From assembly GCF_900103275.1 (NCBI RefSeq), contig NZ_FNGP01000003.1:186001-250000 (forward strand): a DNA stretch of 64,000 nucleotides, in the 5' to 3' direction. The position numbers and the translations under genes are program-made. Shown here piece by piece: positions 10,600 to 26,433 of this stretch; within the stretch, counting starts at the first letter, position 1; each line of letters begins with the position of its first letter. The stretch is from Tessaracoccus oleiagri (GTDB lineage: Bacteria; Actinomycetota; Actinomycetes; Propionibacteriales; Propionibacteriaceae). The notes under the pieces are model-generated. The model was not told where the DNA came from and ran no database searches. It saw only the letters and a program-made list of their open reading frames with translations.

Positions 10600-10730
10600 G
10601 CCGAAGACCGCAGGTGGCGAAAGCCATAAGCCCGAAGGGCGCCCGCGCAGGTGACCGTGACAGCTCTCCCCCTGGGGGAGGAGCCGCCCCGCGCCACCGG
10701 CACGGGGCTTTTTTGTTGCCTGTCTTCGGC
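10600..10730 (+). ncRNA. Ribosomal protein L10 leader (autoregulatory mRNA structure)
   Basis: The segment is closed by a perfect 9-bp stem GCCGAAGAC (10600-10608) with GTCTTCGGC (10722-10730). It has the layout of the L10 leader that binds the L10-L7/L12 complex and lowers rplJL expression. An internal GC hairpin followed by six T (10686-10714) fits an attenuator. The family assignment rests on position and architecture; covariance scoring was not possible. Confidence 0.75.
10686..10714 (+). terminator. Attenuator hairpin inside the L10 leader
   Basis: GCCCCG (10686-10691) pairs with CGGGGC (10703-10708), followed by TTTTTT. It is a full intrinsic terminator placed upstream of rplJ within the leader, so readthrough must be allowed for rplJ expression. 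This agrees with attenuation by L10. Confidence 0.7.
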
Positions 10731-10734
10731 ACTT

Positions 10735-10753
10735 CCGGGGCCGCTGGCCCCGG
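10735..10753 (+). repeat. Hairpin just upstream of the rplJ ribosome-binding site
   Basis: CCGGGGCC (10735-10742) and GGCCCCGG (10746-10753) form a perfect 8-bp stem with a 3-base loop. It ends about 10 bases before the GGAAGGAG Shine-Dalgarno. It may insulate or modulate rplJ translation. Confidence 0.55.
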
Positions 10754-10777
10754 ACTGATGAACCGGAAGGAGACCCA

Positions 10778-11392
10778 ATGGCGAGGCCGGACAAGGCTGC
10801 CAAGGTGGCGGAGCTCGCTGACAAGTTCAGCAACTCTGCTGCTGCAGTGCTTACCGAGTACCGCGGTCTCACCGTGGCCGACCTGAAGAAACTGCGTCGG
10901 TCGCTGGGTGAGGATGCCACCTATGCCGTTGCGAAGAACACCCTGACCGCGATCGCTGCCAAGGAGGCAGGCATCGAGGGCCTCGACGAGACCCTCACCG
11001 GCCCCACGGCCATTGCCTTCATCACTGGCGACGTCGCTACGGTCACCAAGGGGCTCCGTAACTTCGCAAAGGACAATCCGTCTCTGGCCATCAAGGGTGG
11101 CGTCATGGAGGGCAAGTTCCTCGACGCCCAGGCCGTGCTCAAGCTCGCCGACCTCGAATCCCGCGAGGTCCTGCTTGCCAAGCTCGCAGGTGGCATGAAG
11201 GCCAACCTGTCCAAGGCTGCATTCGCCTTCGCCGCTCCCGCCGCCAAGCTCGCTCGCGTGCTCGGTGCCCTGGAGACCAAGGCGCAGGAGAACCCCGACG
11301 TTATCGGCGGCGCCGGCTCCAAGCCGGCCGCCGAGGCCACTGAGACCCCCGCCGCGGAAGCGGCACCCGAAGCAGCTGAAGCTGCGGAATGA
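10778..11392 (+). CDS. rplJ: 50S ribosomal protein L10
   Basis: Forms the base of the L7/L12 stalk and recruits translation factors. 204 residues, longer than the usual 165-180 because of an Ala/Glu-rich tail ([20 protein letters not shown]). The core is typical: [18 protein letters not shown] and [26 protein letters not shown] sits 6-13 bases before the ATG. It is co-transcribed with rplL 49 bases downstream and is expected to be regulated by the upstream leader. Confidence 0.98.
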   Translation: MARPDKAAKVAELADKFSNSAAAVLTEYRGLTVADLKKLRRSLGEDATYAVAKNTLTAIAAKEAGIEGLDETLTGPTAIAFITGDVATVTKGLRNFAKDNPSLAIKGGVMEGKFLDAQAVLKLADLESREVLLAKLAGGMKANLSKAAFAFAAPAAKLARVLGALETKAQENPDVIGGAGSKPAAEATETPAAEAAPEAAEAAE

Positions 11393-11441
11393 TCCGTTGC
11401 AGCGTCACGCTGCTGCGACTTAACTGAAAGGAACGCCGAAC

Positions 11442-11837
11442 ATGGCGAAGCTCACCAACGAAGAGCTCCTTGACGCCTTCAAGGAGATGTCCCTCATCGA
11501 ACTGTCCGAGTTCGTGAAGCTGTTCGAAGAGACCTTCGACGTCACCGCCGCCGCCCCGGTCGCCGTGGCCGCTGCCGCCCCGGCCGCTGCCGGTGGCGAC
11601 GACGCCGGCGAGGAAGAGGCTGGCTCCGACAAGGTCGACGTCATCCTCACCTCCGGTGGCGACAAGAAGATCGCCGTCATCAAGGAGGTGCGCGCCCTGA
11701 CCTCGCTCGGTCTGAAGGACGCCAAGGACCTCGTCGAGGGCGCCCCGAAGCCGGTCCTCGAGCAGGTCGACAAGGACACCGCCGCCAAGGCGAAGGAGGC
11801 CCTCGAGGCCGCCGGCGGTTCCGTCGAGATCAAGTGA
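11442..11837 (+). CDS. rplL: 50S ribosomal protein L7/L12
   Basis: Stalk protein that stimulates GTPase factors; 131 residues. N-terminal dimerisation helix [20 protein letters not shown], an Ala-rich hinge ([13 protein letters not shown]) and the C-terminal factor-binding domain ([33 protein letters not shown]). GAAAGGA precedes the ATG. A GC hairpin follows 32 bases after the stop. Confidence 0.99.
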   Translation: MAKLTNEELLDAFKEMSLIELSEFVKLFEETFDVTAAAPVAVAAAAPAAAGGDDAGEEEAGSDKVDVILTSGGDKKIAVIKEVRALTSLGLKDAKDLVEGAPKPVLEQVDKDTAAKAKEALEAAGGSVEIK

Positions 11838-11869
11838 TCGCTGCTCCTCGGAGCACCCCACTGACGCGT

Positions 11870-11895
11870 GGCCCGTCCCCTTCGGGGGGCGGGCC
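11870..11895 (+). terminator. GC hairpin after rplL
   Basis: GGCCCG-T-CCCC, loop TTCG, then GGGG-G-CGGGCC, with no T tract. It probably reduces readthrough from rplJL into rpoBC rather than stopping it fully. Confidence 0.55.
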
Positions 11896-11997
11896 ATTCA
11901 CCTTCCGGGACACGCGCGAACGGGGCATGGCGGGGGAGCGGGATCTGGGCTACAGTGGATCGCGTAGCGACGAGGCTGCCCACAATCGGATCTGGGG

Positions 11998-12026
11998 TTG
12001 CTTGGGGTAGTGATTTCCCCTATAGT
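11998..12026 (+). promoter_or_regulatory. Promoter of rpoB-rpoC
   Basis: TTGCTT (11998-12003), 17 bases, TATAGT (12021-12026). Start would be near 12033, giving a leader of about 90 bases before rpoB. A second TATAGT-like box, TACAGT, at 11951-11956 has no good -35. Confidence 0.65.
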
Positions 12027-12123
12027 GTTTGTTTGCCCCTGTGTGCTTTTCGTGCCCGTAACTTGACACGGGCGCTTCCGCGTGCAGCAAACAGCCACCA
12101 AGCGTTCTTGGAAGGACCGAATC

Positions 12124-15100
12124 TTGGCCACCTCGCGCTCTGCGTTGAACAACACCAATGTCGTCTCGCCCAGTGGTCGTATCTCTTTCGCGAAGATCTC
12201 GGAGCCCCTCGAGCTCCCGAACCTTCTCGACCTGCAGATCGACTCGTACGACTGGCTGATCGGTAACGAGGCCTGGCGGGCATCCGTCGAGGAGCGTCTC
12301 GCCGCCGGCCGCACCGACGTCAACCCGCGCTCCGGCCTCGAGGAGATCTTCGAGGAGATCTCCCCGATCGAGGACTTCAACGAGACCATGTCGCTGTCGT
12401 TCCGCGACCACCGTTTCGAGGATCCGAAGTACACCGTCGAGGAGTGCAAGGACCGCGACGTCACCTACGCCGCCCCGCTCTTCGTCACCGCCGAGTTCGT
12501 GAACAACGACACCGGCGAGATCAAGTCCCAGACCGTCTTCATCGGCGACTTCCCGTTGATGACCGACAAGGGCACGTTCATCATCAACGGCACCGAGCGC
12601 GTCGTCGTCTCGCAGCTCGTCCGCTCGCCCGGCGTCTACTTCGAGCAGATCCCCGACAAGACCTCGGACAAGGACATCTTCTCGACGAAGGTCATCCCGT
12701 CCCGCGGTGCGTGGCTCGAGTTCGAGATCGACAAGCGCGACCTCGTGTCCGTCCGCCTCGACCGCAAGCGCAAGCAGAACGTCACCGTCCTGCTGAAGGC
12801 GCTCGGCTGGAGCGAGGACCGCATCCTCGAGGAGTTCGGCGAGTTCGAGTCGATCCGACTGACCCTCGAGAAGGACTCGGTCAAGACCCAGGACGAGGCG
12901 CTGCTCGACATCTACCGCAAGCTGCGCCCGGGCGAACCGCCGTCGCGCGACGCGGCCCAGCAGCTCCTGGAGAACTACTACTTCAACCCGAAGCGCTACG
13001 ACCTGGCCAAGGTCGGTCGCTACAAGATCAACAAGAAGCTGGGCCTCGACCTGCCCTTCGACAAGCAGGTCCTGACCAACGAGGACATCGTCGCCGCGAT
13101 CAAGTACATCTGCGCGCTGCACGAGCACCGCGAGGAGCTCGACGGCGTCCCGGTGGAGGCCGACGACATCGACCACTTCGGCAACCGTCGCGTCCGCACG
13201 GTGGGGGAGCTGATCCAGAACCAGCTCCGCACCGGCCTCAGCCGCATGGAACGCGTCGTCCGCGACCGCATGACCACGCAGGACATCGAGGCGATCACGC
13301 CGCAGACCCTGATCAACATCCGCCCGGTGACCGCGGCGCTGAAGGAGTTCTTCGGCACCTCGCAGCTGTCGCAGTTCATGGACCAGAACAACCCGCTCGC
13401 GGGGCTGACCCACAAGCGCCGCCTCTCGGCGTTGGGCCCCGGCGGTCTGTCCCGTGACCGCGCCGGCATGGAGGTCCGCGACGTCCACCCGTCGCACTAC
13501 GGCCGCATGTGCCCCATCGAGACCCCTGAAGGCCCCAACATCGGCCTGATCGGCTCGCTCGCGTCGTTCGGCCGCGTCAACGCGTTCGGCTTCATCGAGA
13601 CCCCGTACCGCAAGGTCGTCGACGGCAAGGTCACCGACCAGATCGACTACCTGACCGCCGACGAGGAGGACCGCTACGCGATCGCGCAGGCGAACGCCGC
13701 GGTCGACGTCGACGGCCGCCTCATCGAGGACCGCGTCCTCGTGCGCATCAAGCACGGTGACGTCGACACCATCCCCGCGTCGGACGTCGAGTACATGGAC
13801 GTCTCGCCGCGCCAGATGGTCTCGGTCGCCACCGCGCTGATCCCGTTCCTCGAGCACGACGACGCGTCCCGTGCACTGATGGGCGCGAACATGCAGCGCC
13901 AGGCCGTCCCGCTGATCCGCAACGAGGCACCCTTCGTCGGCACCGGCGTCGAGTACCGCGCCGCGGTCGACGTGGGCGACGTGACCGTGGCCAAGAAGCC
14001 CGGTGTCGTCACGGGCGTGACCGCCGACATCCTCGACATCACCAACGACGACGGCACCTACTCCAGCTACAAGCTGGAGAAGTTCGTCCGCTCCAACGCC
14101 GGCACCTGCATCAACCAGCGCCCGCTGGTCCGCGTGGGTGACCGCGTCGAGCCCGGCACGCCCATCGCCGACGGTCCCTGCACCGACCAGGGCGAGCTCG
14201 CCCTGGGCAAGAACCTGCTCGTCGCCTTCATGCCCTGGGAGGGCCTGAACTACGAGGACGCGATCATCCTCTCGCAGCGCATCGTCCAGGACGACGTGCT
14301 GACCTCGATCCACATCGAGGAGCACGAGATCGACGCCCGCGACACCAAGCTGGGCGCCGAGGAGATCACCCGGGACATCCCGAACGTCTCCGACGAGATG
14401 CTCGCCGACCTCGACGAGCGCGGCATCGTCCGCATCGGTGCCGAGGTCTCGGCCGGCGACATCCTGGTGGGCAAGGTCACCCCCAAGGGCGAGACCGAGC
14501 TCACGCCCGAGGAGCGCCTGCTGCGCGCGATCTTCGGCGAGAAGGCCCGCGAGGTGCGCGACACGTCGCTCAAGGTGCCCCACGGCGAGCAGGGCACGGT
14601 CATCGGCGTGCGCGTGTTCGACCGCGACGACGACGACGAGCTGCCCCCGGGCGTCAACCAGCTGGTGCGCGTCCACGTCGCCCAGAAGCGCAAGATCTCC
14701 GACGGCGACAAGCTCGCCGGCCGCCACGGCAACAAGGGCGTCATCTCGAAGATCCTCCCGGTCGAGGACATGCCGTTCCTCGAGGACGGCACCCCGGTCG
14801 ACATCGTCCTGAACCCGCTCGGCGTCCCGTCGCGAATGAACGTCGGCCAGGTGCTCGAGAACCACCTCGGGTGGATCGCCAAGACCGGCTGGGACGTCAC
14901 CGGGGTCCAGGAGGCCTGGGCCGAGCGTCTCCGCGAGGTCGGCCTCGGCCGCGTCGAGGGCAACGCCAAGCTCGCCACCCCCGTCTTCGACGGCGCGAAC
15001 GAGAACGAGATCACCGGCCTGCTGGAGAACTCGCTCGAGACCCGCGACGGCGATCGCCTCATCGACGGCACCGGCAAGGCCCGGCTGTTCGACGGCCGCT

Positions 15101-15597
15101 CCGGCGAGCCGTACCCCGAGCCGATCGGCGTGGGCTACATGTACATGCTCAAGCTGCACCACCTCGTCGACGACAAGATCCACGCGCGCTCGACCGGCCC
15201 GTACTCGATGATCACCCAGCAGCCGCTCGGCGGCAAGGCCCAGTTCGGCGGCCAGCGCTTCGGTGAGATGGAGGTGTGGGCGCTCGAGGCCTACGGCGCG
15301 GCATGGGCGCTCCAGGAGCTCCTGACGATCAAGTCCGACGACGTCCCCGGCCGCGTGAAGGTGTACGAGGCCATCGTCAAGGGCGAGAACATCCCCGAGC
15401 CGGGCATCCCCGAGTCCTTCAAGGTGCTCGTCAAGGAGATGAAGTCGCTCTGCCTGAACGTCGAGGTCCTCTCCGGTGACGGGAAGATCATCGACCTGCG
15501 TGACTCCGAGGAGGACATCCGTTCCGCCGAGGACTTCGGTATTGATCTGGGTCGCCGCCCCGGCAGCGACAACTTCATGGACGTTGGCGAAGTCTGA
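12124..15597 (+). CDS. rpoB: DNA-directed RNA polymerase subunit beta
   Basis: Catalytic-core subunit, 1157 residues. The rifampicin pocket is at about residues 412-445 ([20 protein letters not shown] and [12 protein letters not shown]) and carries the usual sensitive-type Asp, His and Ser. Other hallmarks are [38 protein letters not shown] and, near the C-terminus, [23 protein letters not shown] at 12124 is chosen: GGAAGGA lies about 8 bases before it, and the resulting start ([10 protein letters not shown], then RISFAKI) matches the family. An in-frame GTG at 12082 would add 14 residues. rpoC follows after 131 bases. Confidence 0.98.
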   Translation: MATSRSALNNTNVVSPSGRISFAKISEPLELPNLLDLQIDSYDWLIGNEAWRASVEERLAAGRTDVNPRSGLEEIFEEISPIEDFNETMSLSFRDHRFEDPKYTVEECKDRDVTYAAPLFVTAEFVNNDTGEIKSQTVFIGDFPLMTDKGTFIINGTERVVVSQLVRSPGVYFEQIPDKTSDKDIFSTKVIPSRGAWLEFEIDKRDLVSVRLDRKRKQNVTVLLKALGWSEDRILEEFGEFESIRLTLEKDSVKTQDEALLDIYRKLRPGEPPSRDAAQQLLENYYFNPKRYDLAKVGRYKINKKLGLDLPFDKQVLTNEDIVAAIKYICALHEHREELDGVPVEADDIDHFGNRRVRTVGELIQNQLRTGLSRMERVVRDRMTTQDIEAITPQTLINIRPVTAALKEFFGTSQLSQFMDQNNPLAGLTHKRRLSALGPGGLSRDRAGMEVRDVHPSHYGRMCPIETPEGPNIGLIGSLASFGRVNAFGFIETPYRKVVDGKVTDQIDYLTADEEDRYAIAQANAAVDVDGRLIEDRVLVRIKHGDVDTIPASDVEYMDVSPRQMVSVATALIPFLEHDDASRALMGANMQRQAVPLIRNEAPFVGTGVEYRAAVDVGDVTVAKKPGVVTGVTADILDITNDDGTYSSYKLEKFVRSNAGTCINQRPLVRVGDRVEPGTPIADGPCTDQGELALGKNLLVAFMPWEGLNYEDAIILSQRIVQDDVLTSIHIEEHEIDARDTKLGAEEITRDIPNVSDEMLADLDERGIVRIGAEVSAGDILVGKVTPKGETELTPEERLLRAIFGEKAREVRDTSLKVPHGEQGTVIGVRVFDRDDDDELPPGVNQLVRVHVAQKRKISDGDKLAGRHGNKGVISKILPVEDMPFLEDGTPVDIVLNPLGVPSRMNVGQVLENHLGWIAKTGWDVTGVQEAWAERLREVGLGRVEGNAKLATPVFDGANENEITGLLENSLETRDGDRLIDGTGKARLFDGRSGEPYPEPIGVGYMYMLKLHHLVDDKIHARSTGPYSMITQQPLGGKAQFGGQRFGEMEVWALEAYGAAWALQELLTIKSDDVPGRVKVYEAIVKGENIPEPGIPESFKVLVKEMKSLCLNVEVLSGDGKIIDLRDSEEDIRSAEDFGIDLGRRPGSDNFMDVGEV

Positions 15598-15728
15598 TAA
15601 CGCACGGGGCCCCGTCCCCGTGACCCCGCCGGTGGCCGCGCCACCGGCCGGGCTCGCTACCTGATCAACAGAACAACTCAGACGAACAACAGCCACCTAC
15701 GGGCCATGTAGGGGAAAGAGAAGAACAC

Positions 15729-19679
<3,951 letters not shown>

Positions 19680-19696
19680 TCCATTCGCACCCGCGA

Positions 19697-19730
19697 GGGG
19701 GCGTCGGCTTCGTGCCGGCGCCCCCTCTTC
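19697..19730 (+). terminator. Terminator after rpoC
   Basis: GGGGGCG-T-CGGC pairs with GCCG-GCGCCCCC across a TTCGT loop, followed by TCTTC. It ends the rpoBC transcript before the sugar transporter. Confidence 0.75.
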
Positions 19731-19756
19731 GTCGTCCCCGGGGGTCACAGATAACG

Positions 19757-19764
19757 GTTCGAAC
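19757..19764. promoter_or_regulatory. GTTCGAAC palindrome upstream of the sugar transporter
   Basis: An 8-bp perfect palindrome 93 bases before the binding-protein start, in an otherwise GC-rich spacer (19731-19856). It could be part of an operator, but chance cannot be excluded. Confidence 0.25.
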
Positions 19765-19856
19765 ACTATTGGCGACGAGCCGTCACGGGCGTGGGCGGCG
19801 GTGGGATGATTGAGGCGGTTCGCGATACCGCGGGTCAAGGGAACAAGGAGGTTTTC

Positions 19857-21170
19857 ATGCGCTTCAAGACACTTGTGGCGGTGGGAATGGCCGGTCTGCT
19901 GGCGCTCACCGCCTGCGGCGGGGGAGAGACGACCGACGATGCCACGGGTGCGCCCGGCAGCGGTCAGGGGACGACCTCGGAGGGTCAGGACGGCGGCGCC
20001 GGCGGCGAAGTGGGCGTCTTCACCTGGTGGGCAGAGGGCTCGGAGAAGGCTGGCCTCGAAGCGCTGCAGGCGGAGTTCGAGAAGAACTACCCCAACGACA
20101 CCTTCATCAACCTCGCGGTCGCGGGCGGCGCAGGCTCGAACGCCAAGGCGAAGCTCGAGGCCGATCTCCAGAACAACAACCCGCCGGACTCGTTCCAGGG
20201 CCACGCCGGCGCCGAACTCTACGACTACATCGTCGCGGACCAACTCGAGCCGGTGAACGACGTGATCGATGGGCTGGGCGGCACCGACGTGTTCCCCGAG
20301 AACCTCCTCAACCTGCTCACCGTGGACGGCAACATCTACTCCGTCCCGTCGAACGTGCACCGGTCGAACGTCGTCTGGGTGAACCCCGCGGTCCTCGACG
20401 AGGGCGGCGTCAGCCACGACGCGCCCGCGGATCTGGATGCCTGGCTGGCCGACATGGAGACCTTGAAGGGGGCGGGCGTCGAGACGCCGCTGGCGGTGGG
20501 CACCGCGCCCTGGACCCAACTGCACCTCTTCGAGTCCGTCCTCCTCGCCGAGCTCGGCACCGACGAGTACAACGCGCTCTTCACCGACGGTGACTGGGGC
20601 GCCGACGGGGTGCGCAGCGCGATCGACAAGTACGCGCAGCTGCTCTCCTACGCCAACACCGGCGGTGCCGACGACTGGCCGCAGGCCACCGACATGGTGA
20701 TCGACGGCAACGCGGCCTACAACGTGATGGGTGACTGGGCCGTCGCGCAGTTCGCCCAGCGGGACAAGCAGGAGGGGACCGACTACCTCTACTGGCCGAC
20801 CCCCGGGACGGACGGCACCTTCCTGTTCCTCGCGGACTCCTTCACGCTCCCGAAGGGCGCGAAGAACCCCGAGGGGGCGAAGGATTGGCTGAACACCGTC
20901 GGCTCGGCCGAGGGCCAGTTGGCGTTCAACCTGGCCAAGGGCTCCATCCCCGCCCGCACCGACGTGGCGCCGGACGAGTTCCCGCCCTACCAGCAGTCGG
21001 CCATGGAGTCGTTCAAGAACGACGCCTTCGCCTCCTCCATCGCCCACGGCGCGGCGGTGCAGATGGCGTGGAGCGCGGACATCTCGACCGCGATCTCCAA
21101 GTTCTGGACCGACAAGGACGCAGACTCCTTCCACGAGGGTCTGAAGCAGGCAGCCGAATCCAACCGCTGA
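19857..21170 (+). CDS. CUT1 sugar ABC transporter substrate-binding lipoprotein
   Basis: Extracellular sugar receptor (family 1, MalE-like), 437 residues. The signal ends in LALTAC with the lipidated Cys at residue 20, followed by a Gly/Thr-rich tether. The mature domain shows GVFTWWAEGSEKAGLEALQ, FQGHAGAELYDYI, NVHRSNVVWVNPAV and FLADSFTLPKGAKNPEG. AAGGAGG stands 6 bases before the ATG, ruling against the in-frame upstream GTG/ATG codons. It heads a three-gene operon with two permeases; no ATPase or regulator accompanies it. The substrate is likely an oligosaccharide or monosaccharide, not resolved. Confidence 0.94.
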   Translation: MRFKTLVAVGMAGLLALTACGGGETTDDATGAPGSGQGTTSEGQDGGAGGEVGVFTWWAEGSEKAGLEALQAEFEKNYPNDTFINLAVAGGAGSNAKAKLEADLQNNNPPDSFQGHAGAELYDYIVADQLEPVNDVIDGLGGTDVFPENLLNLLTVDGNIYSVPSNVHRSNVVWVNPAVLDEGGVSHDAPADLDAWLADMETLKGAGVETPLAVGTAPWTQLHLFESVLLAELGTDEYNALFTDGDWGADGVRSAIDKYAQLLSYANTGGADDWPQATDMVIDGNAAYNVMGDWAVAQFAQRDKQEGTDYLYWPTPGTDGTFLFLADSFTLPKGAKNPEGAKDWLNTVGSAEGQLAFNLAKGSIPARTDVAPDEFPPYQQSAMESFKNDAFASSIAHGAAVQMAWSADISTAISKFWTDKDADSFHEGLKQAAESNR

Positions 21171-21243
21171 CCGTTCCGGCGCTGCACCCCGGGTGGACCA
21201 CACCCGGGGTGCACCGTTGGGCGGGGGACGAAAGGGGAGCGAC

Positions 21244-22149
21244 ATGTGGAAGAAGTGGCAGGGGTTCTGGCTGGTGCTGCCGTCCATCGTCCTCGTGCTG
21301 GTCTTCGTGTACGGGCTCATCGCCCAGACCTTCGCCACTTCCATGGCGCCGCTGACCCGTCGCACCTTCGCGGGCAACGAGCAGGTGGTGAGCCCCGGCG
21401 GCTTCGACAACTACGCCCAGCTCCTGGCCGATGAGCGGTACCAGCGTGCGCTGTGGAACCTTCTGGTGCTCACGATCGTGTTCGTGGGCGGCACGATGCT
21501 GTTCGGCATGCTCTGGGCGCTGCTGCTCGAGAAGGGGGTGACGGCGGAGGGCTTCTTCCGGTCCGTCTACCTGTTCCCCATGGCGGTGTCCTTCATCGCC
21601 TCGGGCACCGTGTGGAAGTGGCTCCTCTCACCGGGCATCGGTGACCACGAGGCGATCGGCCTCAACCGCTTGTTCATCATGTTCGGCCTGCCGGAGCTCC
21701 AATCCCGTTGGTGGTCCGACCCGGGGCCGTTCAACATGGCCGCGATGGCCATGCCCGCGGTGTGGCAGCTGGCCGGCTACGTGATGGCGCTCTTCCTCGC
21801 CGGCTTCCGGGGGATCTCGGAGGACCAGCGCGAGGCGGCCCGAGTCGACGGAGCCAGCGAGTGGCGCATCTACCGGCACGTGCTCTTCCCCCAGCTGTCC
21901 CCGATCGCGCTGTCGGCGCTGATCATCATCGGCCACATGTCCATGAAGACGTTCGACCTCATCTACGCGATCGCCGGGCAGAACAACTACGTCGCCGACG
22001 TGCCCGCAACGCTCATGTGGGTCCAACTGTTCTCGCAGCGGAATGCCCCGGTCGCCGCCGCGAACGCCACGATCCTGCTGCTCATCGTGGCCCTGGTGGT
22101 CATCCCGTACCTGATCTACACCAACCGCACCGAGAAGGGGGGCCGGTGA
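21244..22149 (+). CDS. CUT1 sugar ABC transporter permease (MalF-like)
   Basis: Membrane subunit of 301 residues with about six hydrophobic segments (first at FWLVLPSIVLVLVFVYGLIA). The EAA loop that docks the ATPase reads EAARVDGASEWRIYRHVLFP. The ATG has GAAAGGGGAG in front. It follows the binding-protein gene by 73 bases and overlaps the next permease by one base (TGATG). Confidence 0.94.
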   Translation: MWKKWQGFWLVLPSIVLVLVFVYGLIAQTFATSMAPLTRRTFAGNEQVVSPGGFDNYAQLLADERYQRALWNLLVLTIVFVGGTMLFGMLWALLLEKGVTAEGFFRSVYLFPMAVSFIASGTVWKWLLSPGIGDHEAIGLNRLFIMFGLPELQSRWWSDPGPFNMAAMAMPAVWQLAGYVMALFLAGFRGISEDQREAARVDGASEWRIYRHVLFPQLSPIALSALIIIGHMSMKTFDLIYAIAGQNNYVADVPATLMWVQLFSQRNAPVAAANATILLLIVALVVIPYLIYTNRTEKGGR

Positions 22150-23045
22150 TGACCACGACGACGATGGCGCCCATCCCCGTCGCGCCGCCCACCGTCCGCA
22201 AGCGACGGTCCACCCCCGCGGAGACCGGCTGGCGCACGCTGCGCATGGTCCTGCTGGTCACCTTCGCCGCGCTCATCCTGATGCCCATCTACGTGGTGTT
22301 GGTGACGAGCTTCAAGTCGCCGGCCGACTTCCGCGTGACCGAGGCGTGGAACATCCCGGATCGGCTGAGCTTCACGGGCTGGCGGGCCGCCTGGGACGCG
22401 CTGGCCCCAGCGCTCGCCCGGTCGATGGTGATGGCGACCGCGGCCGCGGTGATCTCGTCGATCCTCGGCTCCATGAACGGTTTCGTGTTCGCGAAGTGGC
22501 GGTTCCCCGGCTCGTCCGTGATCTTCACGATGTTCCTGTTCGGCATGTTCATCCCGTACCAGGCGGTCATGATCCCGCTGCAGCAGATCATGATCGCGAT
22601 GAACTCGTCGGCCCTGTTCATGAGCGGCATCCCGACGCTGATCGTGGTGCACGTGATCTACGGCATCCCGATCTGCACCCTCATCTTCCGCAACTACTAC
22701 GCGACCGCCGTGCCGACGGACATCATCGAGGCGGCCCGGGTGGACGGGGCGGGGATGCTCCGCACGTATTGGTCGATCGTGCTCCCGATCAGCGCCCCGG
22801 CGTTCGTCGTCACGCTGATCTGGCAGTTCACCTCCGCCTGGAACGACTTCCTGTTCGCCCTGTTCCTCACCGACCGCAACACGGGGCCGGTGACCTTCGC
22901 GCTCCAGGAGCTCGCGTCCGCGCAGAACCCCGACTACTCCCGTATGATGGCCGGCGTGCTGGTGGCGTCACTGCCGACGCTGCTCGTCTACATCTTCCTC
23001 GGCCGCTACTTCGTGCGGGGGCTGATGAGCGGGTCGGTGAAGTAG
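22149..23045 (+). CDS. CUT1 sugar ABC transporter permease (MalG-like)
   Basis: Second membrane subunit, 298 residues and about six hydrophobic segments. After a cytoplasmic N-terminus of about 35 residues comes TLRMVLLVTFAALILMPIYV. The EAA loop is EAARVDGAGMLRTYWSIVLP. The ATG overlaps the upstream stop (TGATG), so translation is coupled. A dedicated ATP-binding gene is absent, so a shared MsmK-type ATPase encoded elsewhere is expected. No terminator is evident before the rpsL promoter 15 bases downstream. Confidence 0.94.
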   Translation: MTTTTMAPIPVAPPTVRKRRSTPAETGWRTLRMVLLVTFAALILMPIYVVLVTSFKSPADFRVTEAWNIPDRLSFTGWRAAWDALAPALARSMVMATAAAVISSILGSMNGFVFAKWRFPGSSVIFTMFLFGMFIPYQAVMIPLQQIMIAMNSSALFMSGIPTLIVVHVIYGIPICTLIFRNYYATAVPTDIIEAARVDGAGMLRTYWSIVLPISAPAFVVTLIWQFTSAWNDFLFALFLTDRNTGPVTFALQELASAQNPDYSRMMAGVLVASLPTLLVYIFLGRYFVRGLMSGSVK

Positions 23046-23060
23046 GTTCCGGCTGCATTT

Positions 23061-23089
23061 TGACCGGGAGGGGTCCCTCGATTACCCTT
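23061..23089 (+). promoter_or_regulatory. Promoter of rpsL-rpsG
   Basis: TTGACC (23061-23066), 17-base spacer, TACCCT (23084-23089). The start would be near 23096, leaving a leader of about 208 bases before rpsL. Confidence 0.6.
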
Positions 23090-23095
23090 GTCGGG

Positions 23096-23303
23096 TGTGC
23101 TCGGTTGCTCGGGCACCCTTGTGCGTGCCCTGGCATGACCGTCTGCTCTCATTTCGTTGCGGAGAGTCACGGACGTCGTGCGGAGTTCGCACGGCAGCGC
23201 GACTGACCTGCAGGCACAGAAACGGTGACCTGAGCCGCGGGGGAGGGGCGCTGCGCGCCAGGGATGAAACATTCCGTTAAGACAACGAAAGAGATGCCGA
23301 CAG
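23096..23303 (+). promoter_or_regulatory. rpsL leader with two small hairpins
   Basis: GGGCAC (23111-23116) pairs with GTGCCC (23125-23130), and CGTGCG (23177-23182) with CGCACG (23188-23193). The region contains no gene. A role in S7- or S12-linked autoregulation of the str genes is possible but unproven. Confidence 0.35.
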
Positions 23304-23675
23304 GTGCCAACAATCCAGCAGCTGGTCCGCAAGGGCCGGAAAGACAAGCAGAAGTCGAGCGACGCGCCGGCCCTCAAGGGCTCGCCCCAGCGTCGCGGCG
23401 TGTGCACCCGTGTGTACACCACGACCCCCAAGAAGCCGAACTCCGCACTGCGTAAGGTCGCTCGTGTGCGTCTGAGCTCGGGCATCGAGGTCACCGCGTA
23501 CATCCCCGGTGTGGGCCACAACCTCCAGGAGCACTCGATGGTGCTTGTCCGTGGTGGTCGTGTGAAGGACCTCCCCGGTGTCCGTTACAAGATCGTCCGC
23601 GGTGCCCTCGACACCCAGGGTGTCAAGGGTCGCAAGCAGGCCCGCAGCCGCTACGGCGCCAAGAAGGAGAAGTAA
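23304..23675 (+). CDS. rpsL: 30S ribosomal protein S12
   Basis: Decoding-centre protein, 123 residues, usual length. [14 protein letters not shown] and the loop [13 protein letters not shown] are conserved; the lysine in PKKPNS is the residue linked to streptomycin resistance and is wild type here. GTG start. The stop overlaps the rpsG start by one base (TAATG). Confidence 0.99.
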   Translation: MPTIQQLVRKGRKDKQKSSDAPALKGSPQRRGVCTRVYTTTPKKPNSALRKVARVRLSSGIEVTAYIPGVGHNLQEHSMVLVRGGRVKDLPGVRYKIVRGALDTQGVKGRKQARSRYGAKKEK

Positions 23676-24145
23676 TGCCCCGCAAAGGTCCCGCTCCGAA
23701 GCGCCCCGTCGTCAACGACCCCGTCTACGGCTCCCCGCTGGTCTCCCAGCTCGTGAGCAAGATCCTCCTCGACGGCAAGAAGTCCATCGCGCAGTCGATC
23801 GTCTACGACGCCCTCGAGGGCACCCGCGCCAAGACCGGCAACGACCCGGTCGCCACCCTCAAGCGCGCGCTGGACAACGTCAAGCCCGCCATCGAGGTCA
23901 AGTCCCGCCGCGTCGGCGGCGCCACCTACCAGGTCCCGATCGAGGTCAAGCCGGCCCGCCAGACCACGCTCGCGCTCCGCTGGCTCGTCAGCTTCTCCCG
24001 CGCCCGTCGTGAGAAGACCATGACCGAGCGGCTGATGAACGAGATCCTCGACGCCTCCAACGGCCTCGGCGCTTCCGTGAAGCGTCGCGAGGACACCCAC
24101 AAGATGGCCGAAGCGAACCGCGCCTTCGCGCACTACCGCTGGTGA
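23675..24145 (+). CDS. rpsG: 30S ribosomal protein S7
   Basis: Organises the 3' domain of 16S rRNA; 156 residues. Signatures [20 protein letters not shown] and [19 protein letters not shown] are intact, as is the C-terminal [13 protein letters not shown]. Translation is coupled to rpsL. A GC hairpin lies 7 bases after the stop. Confidence 0.99.
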   Translation: MPRKGPAPKRPVVNDPVYGSPLVSQLVSKILLDGKKSIAQSIVYDALEGTRAKTGNDPVATLKRALDNVKPAIEVKSRRVGGATYQVPIEVKPARQTTLALRWLVSFSRARREKTMTERLMNEILDASNGLGASVKRREDTHKMAEANRAFAHYRW

Positions 24146-24151
24146 TCCACT

Positions 24152-24177
24152 GCCCCCGGGCCCAACGGCCCGGGGGC
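24152..24177 (+). terminator. GC hairpin between rpsG and fusA
   Basis: GCCCCCGGGCC (24152-24162) pairs perfectly with GGCCCGGGGGC (24167-24177) over a 4-base loop. No T tract follows, so it is likely an attenuator or RNA-processing structure between rpsG and fusA. Confidence 0.55.
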
Positions 24178-24222
24178 GCTTCACCCCTTGAAACCAAGCT
24201 TTTTAGGTAAAGGACTGCAACA

Positions 24223-26310
<2,088 letters not shown>

Positions 26311-26335
26311 TCCGGCCCTGACGCCAGACTGCGGA

Positions 26336-26367
26336 AACGCCCCGGAGGGTTCGCCCACCGGGGCGTT
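26336..26367 (+). terminator. Terminator after fusA
   Basis: AACGCCCCGG (26336-26345) pairs perfectly with CCGGGGCGTT (26358-26367) over a 12-base loop. It separates fusA from the acetyltransferase gene. Confidence 0.75.
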
Positions 26368-26421
26368 ACTGCGTCTCGGGCCGTGATCCGGGCACGGGCT
26401 CGCGGGGCCGACGATGCGGGC

Positions 26422-26427
26422 TAGGCT
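26422..26427 (+). promoter_or_regulatory. -10 box (TAGGCT) of the GNAT gene, leaderless
   Basis: TAGGCT ends 6 bases before the GTG start at 26434, and no Shine-Dalgarno is present. Transcription should begin at the start codon. Confidence 0.5.
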
Positions 26428-26433
26428 TCGCGG

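Noticed and set aside
11950-15696. Long minus-strand open frame opposite rpoB
   Set aside because: Same shadow effect; the plus strand encodes full-length RpoB with all signatures.
19680-23060. Mobile element carrying the sugar operon
   Set aside because: No transposase, terminal repeats or target duplication are visible, and base composition matches the surroundings.
24152-24222. Separate promoter for fusA (TTGAAA, TAGGTA)
   Set aside because: The spacing between the two hexamers is about 10 bases, too short for a housekeeping promoter; readthrough from rpsG is simpler.
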